From: JBJHAX01 sp050480705
GTDB taxonomy: Bacteria; Actinomycetota; Nitriliruptoria; Nitriliruptorales; Nitriliruptoraceae
Assembly (NCBI GenBank): GCA_050480705.1
Contig: JBJHAX010000015.1
Location: 1 to 46,562 of the forward strand
Direction: 5' to 3'
DNA length: 46,562 nt
In this document: in pieces, positions 42,544-46,562 of the stretch
Position numbering within the stretch: position 1 is the first letter of the stretch
Layout: each line of letters starts with the position of its first letter
Notes under the pieces: model-generated
The model's database searches: none
Told to the model about the DNA's origin: nothing
The model's input: only the letters and a program-made list of their open reading frames with translations
Program-made: the position numbers and the translations under genes

Positions 42544-44412
42544 GTGCGTTCGACCGGTGGCATGCCGTTCCGTCCTCTCGGCGACCCGCGGGAACTCGCC
42601 GACCGGCGTTTCGACCGCGCCACCGCCCGTCGGGCGTGGCAGCTCGCACGCCCCTACCGGCGCCGGCTGGCGGCGTTCGTCGGCCTGATCGTCATCGCCG
42701 CCGTGGTGTCCGCGGCGCCTCCCCAGCTGATCCGCCTCGCGATCGACGTTGCGATTCCCGGCAGCGATACGACGCTGCTGTGGTGGCTGTTCACCGCAAT
42801 GCTGACGGTGGGAGTGATCGTCGCCGGCATCTCGATGATCGAACGGTGGCTGTCGTCGTCGATCGGGGAAGGACTCATCCTCGACCTGCGAACGATGCTC
42901 TACGGGCACGTGCAGGCGATGCCGATCGCGTTCTTCACCCGCACGCAGACCGGCTCATTGATCACACGGCTCAACAACGACGTGATCGGTGCGCAGCGGG
43001 CGTTGACGGGCACGCTGGGTGGCATCGTCGACAACCTGATCAGCGTCACGGTCGTGTTGATCGCCATGCTGCTCCTCGAGTGGCGTGTGACGGTGCTCGC
43101 CGTGGCGTTGCTCCCGGGGTTCATCATGCCCGCACGCATCGTCGGCCGGCGCCTGCAGCAGCTGTCGCGGCGCTCGATGGAACTCAACGCCGAGATGAAC
43201 ACGGTGATGACCGAACGTTTTCACGTCGCGGGGGCGCTGCTGGTCAAGCTCTTCGGCCGTATCGATCGTGAGGTCGACCTGTTCCACGCGCGCGCCTCCC
43301 GGGTCGCCGACCTCGGGGTGCGTACCGCGATCCACGGCCGCGCCCTCTTCGCCAGCCTCGGGCTCGTGGGCACGCTCGCCACAGCGCTGGTCTACCTCGT
43401 CGGTGGCCGGCTGGTCATCGGTGACCCCACCCTGGAGATCGGCACCATCGTCGCGCTCGGGTTGTACGTGACGCAGTTGTACGGGCCGCTCGCGCAACTC
43501 TCGAACGCCCGGGTGGATCTGATGACGGCCCTGGTCAGCTTCGAACGCGTCTTCGAGGTGCTCGACCTGCCCCACGCCATCCGCGAGAAGGACGACGCAC
43601 GTGCGTTGACCGACGTGCGCGGGCACGTTCGCTTCGAGCGGGTCGATTTCCGTTATCCGGCGGCAGATGCCTCGTCGCTCCCGTCGCTCGAGGGACCGCG
43701 GGCGGAGCACGACACGGACGCGTCCGACTGGATCCTGCGGGACATCGACATCGACATCGTGCCCGGAACGATGCTCGCCGTCGTCGGTCCGTCGGGCGCA
43801 GGCAAGTCGACGCTGTCCTCGCTGGTTCCGAGACTCTACGACGTCACTTCCGGCCGGGTCACCATCGACGGGATCGACGTCCGGGACGTCACCATCGAGT
43901 CGCTTCGAGACGCGATCGGCGTGGTGAGCCAGGACGCGCACCTGTTCCACGACTCAGTGGCCGCGAACCTGCGGTACGCCCACCCGGCGGCCAGCGACGC
44001 AGAGCTCGTCGAGGCCGCGAAGGCCGCACGCATCCACCCACTGATCGAGCGGCTTCCCGACGGCTACGACACGGTCGTCGGTGAGCGCGGCTACCGCATG
44101 TCCGGCGGCGAGAAGCAGCGTCTGTCGATCGCGAGGGTGCTGCTGAAGGATCCGGCCATCGTGATTCTCGACGAGGCCACCGCCCATCTGGACACCGAGT
44201 CCGAACGGCTCGTGCAGGCGGCGCTCGCGGAAGCGCTGCACGAGCGCACGAGCATCGTCATCGCACATCGGCTGTCGACGGTGATCCACGCCGACCAGAT
44301 CGTGGTCCTGAACGAAGGTCGTGTCGTCGAGCGTGGGACGCATCGAGAACTCATCGACGGCGGCGGTCTCTACGCTGAGCTCGCCCGCACGCAGCTCGTC
44401 GATTCAGGCTGA
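42544..44412 (+). CDS. ABC exporter half-transporter (fused membrane and ATPase domains)
   Basis: 622 residues from the GTG at 42544, with GGAGG 4 bases upstream; an ATG 6 codons later (42562) is an alternative. The upstream part of the open frame is antisense to thyX and is rejected. Residues about 40-330 form six membrane helices of an ABCB/MsbA-type exporter, and about 365-610 the ATPase: Walker A GPSGAGKST, Q-loop VVSQDAHLFHDSV, signature MSGGEKQRLSIARVLL, Walker B IVILDEATAHLD and H-loop VIAHRLSTV. A 25-residue acidic insertion (SSLPSLEGPRAEHDTDASDW) sits between the first beta strands of the ATPase. The substrate is unknown. It would act as a homodimer, since no second half is adjacent. 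The 3' end overlaps the PPR gene by 9 bases. Confidence 0.92.
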   Translation: MRSTGGMPFRPLGDPRELADRRFDRATARRAWQLARPYRRRLAAFVGLIVIAAVVSAAPPQLIRLAIDVAIPGSDTTLLWWLFTAMLTVGVIVAGISMIERWLSSSIGEGLILDLRTMLYGHVQAMPIAFFTRTQTGSLITRLNNDVIGAQRALTGTLGGIVDNLISVTVVLIAMLLLEWRVTVLAVALLPGFIMPARIVGRRLQQLSRRSMELNAEMNTVMTERFHVAGALLVKLFGRIDREVDLFHARASRVADLGVRTAIHGRALFASLGLVGTLATALVYLVGGRLVIGDPTLEIGTIVALGLYVTQLYGPLAQLSNARVDLMTALVSFERVFEVLDLPHAIREKDDARALTDVRGHVRFERVDFRYPAADASSLPSLEGPRAEHDTDASDWILRDIDIDIVPGTMLAVVGPSGAGKSTLSSLVPRLYDVTSGRVTIDGIDVRDVTIESLRDAIGVVSQDAHLFHDSVAANLRYAHPAASDAELVEAAKAARIHPLIERLPDGYDTVVGERGYRMSGGEKQRLSIARVLLKDPAIVILDEATAHLDTESERLVQAALAEALHERTSIVIAHRLSTVIHADQIVVLNEGRVVERGTHRELIDGGGLYAELARTQLVDSG

Positions 44413-46284
44413 CCGCGGCGCGGACGCGTCGCCGTGGCGATCCGCGATCCCGGCGTGCGCGGTGTCCGGTTCCGAGGCAGCGTGTCCGGTCGTGGTGGCA
44501 TCCGTGGTGTCGGGTGCGTCGTCACCGGCTCCGCCGGACGCCTTCCCACCGGATTCCCCGGACACCGGCTCGCCCGCTTCACCGGACGCCGCCTCACCAG
44601 ATTCGCCGGAGGCTTCCTCACCCGGCGCGCCGGGCGCCTGTTCACCGGATTCGCCGGACGACGTTGGCCCCTCGCCGGCCGCCTGATCGCCGTCCTGGTC
44701 ACGCGCGGCTTCGTCGCCGGGCGCGTGCGCGGCGCCGTGGTCGACGTCGGTCTCGTCATCGAGGCGACGCCGCACCTGGCCGGACGCCCACTCGAGCGCT
44801 TTGTCGTGGCGCTCGTCGGCGGTGATGCCCGCGGCGACCATCGCGTCGTACACCGCCCGCGCAGGCCCGTGCGCGCCCTTCTTCGCATACGCCCACATCA
44901 ACTCACGATACGTCGGTTCGTCGACCGAGACTGCATGTTCAGCGAGCAGCCCGATCAGCGTGCGCGCCCGATCGAGCTGCTCGAGCCGCACGAGCGCACC
45001 GACGACCCGTGAAGCGTCGGCGCTCGTCGGTGCCAGCTTGTGCTCGAACATGTGCTCGAGGAGGGCCACGGCGTCGTCGGGTCGTTTCGTACCCAGATAG
45101 CCCGTCAACAGGCTGCCGTAGTGCTTTCCGTGGGTCAGTCGGCCGGCCGCCCGGAACGATTCCAGCGTCGTCGCCGCCTCATCGAGACGTTTGGCCTTCG
45201 CCAGGCGTTCGACGAGGTCACGGGCGATGCGGCGGTCGACCGGGACACCGGCGTCCTGCAGTGTGCGTGCCAGCGACAGGCCGAGGTCGAGCTCGCCTCG
45301 GCCCAGATGTGCTCCGAGCACTTTCGCAGCCGCCTGCGGCGGCACCGGGACACCCAGGATCAGCATCCAGTCGAGGACCCCACTCGCATCTGCCACATCG
45401 CCCGCGGCGAGACTGACCTCGAGCAGCCCCTCGAGGTTGGCGCCCGTGGGGATGCACCCGTCAGCGGTCAATCTGCGAACGCTCTCCCATGCGCCGACGG
45501 CGTCGTTGGCCGCGAGTCGCGCCTGCAGCAGCGCGTTGTGGTGCAGGCTCGACGGCGCCGCTCCCCTGGCGGTGATGGTGTCGAGGACTGCCTGGGCCTG
45601 CTCGGTGTCGCCCGCCTTCGCGTAGGCCAGCAACAGTTCGTCATCGACACCTGCGGAGAGTTCGATGTGCGCGGCACGCAGCATCTCCGCCAGTTCGCGT
45701 CCACGGTCCGGCTGCCCCGCGCGCGCCATCATGGTGACCAGCGCCGCGGCGCGCCGCGCCTGCGGAGGCCGCCCTACGTCGATCATAAGTGCGACGACCG
45801 ACAGCGTGTCCTTGATCGCGCGGCGTTGCAGGCAGTCCTCGAGCAGGCGGGCGTAGTCGTCGTCGCTCGCCGCGATGCCGTGTGACGCCATGCGGCGGAG
45901 CACGGAACGTGCCGCGGCGAAGCGCGCAGCGGCGACGTACACCGACAGCACGGCGGGCGCATGTTCCACGTCGGGTTGCGCACCCTGCTGGTGCAGCTCG
46001 TCGAGCAACTCGAGCGCGGCGTCGAGCTGACCGGCCCGCGACGCCGCGATGGCCAGACGCCAACGTGCGTCCTGGGGGGCGTCGACACCGGCGTCCTGCA
46101 TGCGCGCGATGACTTCCCGCGCGCCCCCGACGTCACGGTGGTCGAGATGGGCGTCGAGATACAGCCGCCAATGTTCCGGGCGGATCTCGACGTCGCGCTG
46201 GATCATCGAGTCGAACACCTGGCGCGCCATGCGCAGGTCCCCGGAGAACCGCCGCAGCGCCTCCACGTAGCGGTCATCACCCAC
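44404..46284 (-). CDS. Bacterial pentatricopeptide-repeat (PPR-like) protein with 14 tandem repeats
   Basis: 626 residues; the GTG start lies 7 bases after AGGAGG. Residues 2-491 divide without any gap into 14 units of exactly 35 residues. The pattern is two helices: hydrophobic core around LL-AYAKAG at 6-14, small-A-x-x-V-L at 19-23, and M--AG-xP at 26-33 (for example unit 7 ends TITARGAAPSS and unit 14 has YAKKGAHGPARAVYDAMVAAG). The 35-residue period and the AGI-P turn point to PPR rather than 34-residue TPR. PPR proteins bind single-stranded RNA and are common in plant organelles but rare in bacteria. Residues about 505-626 are an acidic, Gly/Ser/Glu low-complexity tail with SGESGE repeats. 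No signal peptide is present, so it is probably cytoplasmic. No RNA target can be named. Confidence 0.85.
   Translation of the reverse strand: MGDDRYVEALRRFSGDLRMARQVFDSMIQRDVEIRPEHWRLYLDAHLDHRDVGGAREVIARMQDAGVDAPQDARWRLAIAASRAGQLDAALELLDELHQQGAQPDVEHAPAVLSVYVAAARFAAARSVLRRMASHGIAASDDDYARLLEDCLQRRAIKDTLSVVALMIDVGRPPQARRAAALVTMMARAGQPDRGRELAEMLRAAHIELSAGVDDELLLAYAKAGDTEQAQAVLDTITARGAAPSSLHHNALLQARLAANDAVGAWESVRRLTADGCIPTGANLEGLLEVSLAAGDVADASGVLDWMLILGVPVPPQAAAKVLGAHLGRGELDLGLSLARTLQDAGVPVDRRIARDLVERLAKAKRLDEAATTLESFRAAGRLTHGKHYGSLLTGYLGTKRPDDAVALLEHMFEHKLAPTSADASRVVGALVRLEQLDRARTLIGLLAEHAVSVDEPTYRELMWAYAKKGAHGPARAVYDAMVAAGITADERHDKALEWASGQVRRRLDDETDVDHGAAHAPGDEAARDQDGDQAAGEGPTSSGESGEQAPGAPGEEASGESGEAASGEAGEPVSGESGGKASGGAGDDAPDTTDATTTGHAASEPDTAHAGIADRHGDASAPRSA
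44812..46281 (-). repeat. 14 contiguous 35-residue PPR-like repeat units
   Basis: Units cover residues 2-36, 37-71, 72-106 and so on at a strict 35-residue (105-base) step up to 457-491. The units are divergent in sequence (no long DNA identity), so the array is ancient or under strong length constraint. Positions 19 (Ala or Gly in most units), 23 (hydrophobic) and 30 (Gly in nine of 14) are the best conserved columns. Confidence 0.8.
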
Positions 46285-46515
46285 CGCGGTGCCTCCTCAC
46301 ACCCGGATCACGGGCGCGGACACGGCCGCCGCACCCTGTCGACCCGGTCTGGCGCGCTCGACACGTGCGCGCAGGACATCACGGACGCGCTCACGGATCG
46401 ACGCGCCGTGACGAGACGACCGTAGCGGCTGTGGGCCCGTCGAGCGCGCTCGCACTGCACGCCGGCCTGGCCTGCGTGCCCGCGACCGTTCGTGCGCCAG
46501 ACGGCAGCGATCAGC

Positions 46516-46562
46516 TCACAGGACGTTCTCGAGGCCGACCGCGAGTCCGTTGAAGGCGGCGA
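46516..46562 (-). CDS. Possible 3' end of a gene cut by the window edge
   Basis: On the minus strand the last 15 full codons read AAFNGLAVGLENVL then TGA, and every third position but one is G or C, as in real genes here. The rest lies outside the window. The other strand also has an open frame across this stretch, so this call is weak and no function is suggested. Between it and the PPR gene (46285-46515) I see no gene. Confidence 0.35.
   Translation of the reverse strand, partial: AAFNGLAVGLENVL

Noticed and set aside
46365..46553. A 62-codon plus-strand frame near the right edge
   Set aside because: No ribosome site, Arg/Gly-rich composition and a competing minus-strand reading; not supported as a gene.

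Overview
The window is a dense, high-GC (roughly 68-70 % by eye), GTG-rich stretch of chromosome. Codon third positions are almost all G or C and the proteins are rich in Asp, Glu and Ala. The order of housekeeping genes (lexA with a divergent LysM gene, nrdR, hflX, dapF, miaA, an extradiol-dioxygenase-like gene, miaB, recX, recA, cinA, pgsA, rimO, a RodZ-like gene, ftsK, rnj, dapA, thyX) is the conserved actinomycetotal order. The acidic proteins and acidic insertions suggest a halophilic or haloalkaliphilic, deep-branching actinomycete (Nitriliruptoria/Euzebya-like). That placement is an inference and was not tested. I see no rRNA, tRNA, CRISPR array, insertion sequence or phage gene.

Layout: 0.1-1.3 kb holds an AI-2E-family transporter. 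1.4-10.5 kb is one 9.1-kb gene for a giant secreted protein made of about 18 tandem DUF11/fimbrial-isopeptide-type Ig-like modules, with a C-terminal sortase-like anchor. 10.8-14.3 kb has an amidase, a GNAT acetyltransferase and a tandem-hotdog protein. 14.3-17 kb is the SOS/cell-cycle block: nrdR, a LysM membrane protein, five LexA boxes, lexA and a CAP-domain protein. 17-23.8 kb has hflX-dapF, a penicillin-acylase-family hydrolase and miaA with its dioxygenase-like neighbour. 23.9-33.7 kb carries miaB, a small membrane protein, recX-recA, a DEDDh exonuclease divergent from recA, and the chain thpR-cinA-pgsA-rimO-rodZ-like. 34-42.3 kb carries ftsK, rnj, dapA, small membrane proteins and an unusual double-domain ThyX. 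42.5-46.3 kb has an ABC exporter and a protein with 14 gapless 35-residue repeats of pentatricopeptide (PPR) type. The last 47 bases may hold the end of another minus-strand gene.

How the genes work together: six perfect CGAAC-N4-GTTCG LexA sites tie lexA, the LysM protein (a probable SOS division inhibitor of the YneA/ChiZ type), recA-recX and the divergent exonuclease into one damage response. miaA and miaB make ms2i6A in tRNA. rimO and hflX act on the ribosome, and rnj on RNA turnover. dapA and dapF belong to lysine/diaminopimelate synthesis. ftsK and the RodZ-like protein serve division and shape, and pgsA makes phosphatidylglycerol phosphate.

The three most unusual items are the bacterial 14-PPR protein, the fused ThyX whose two halves each keep a complementary half of the catalytic motif, and the giant DUF11 surface protein. 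Start codons were re-chosen from Shine-Dalgarno spacing and family length, so many differ from the longest open frame. Five of nine convergent gene pairs overlap at their 3' ends.
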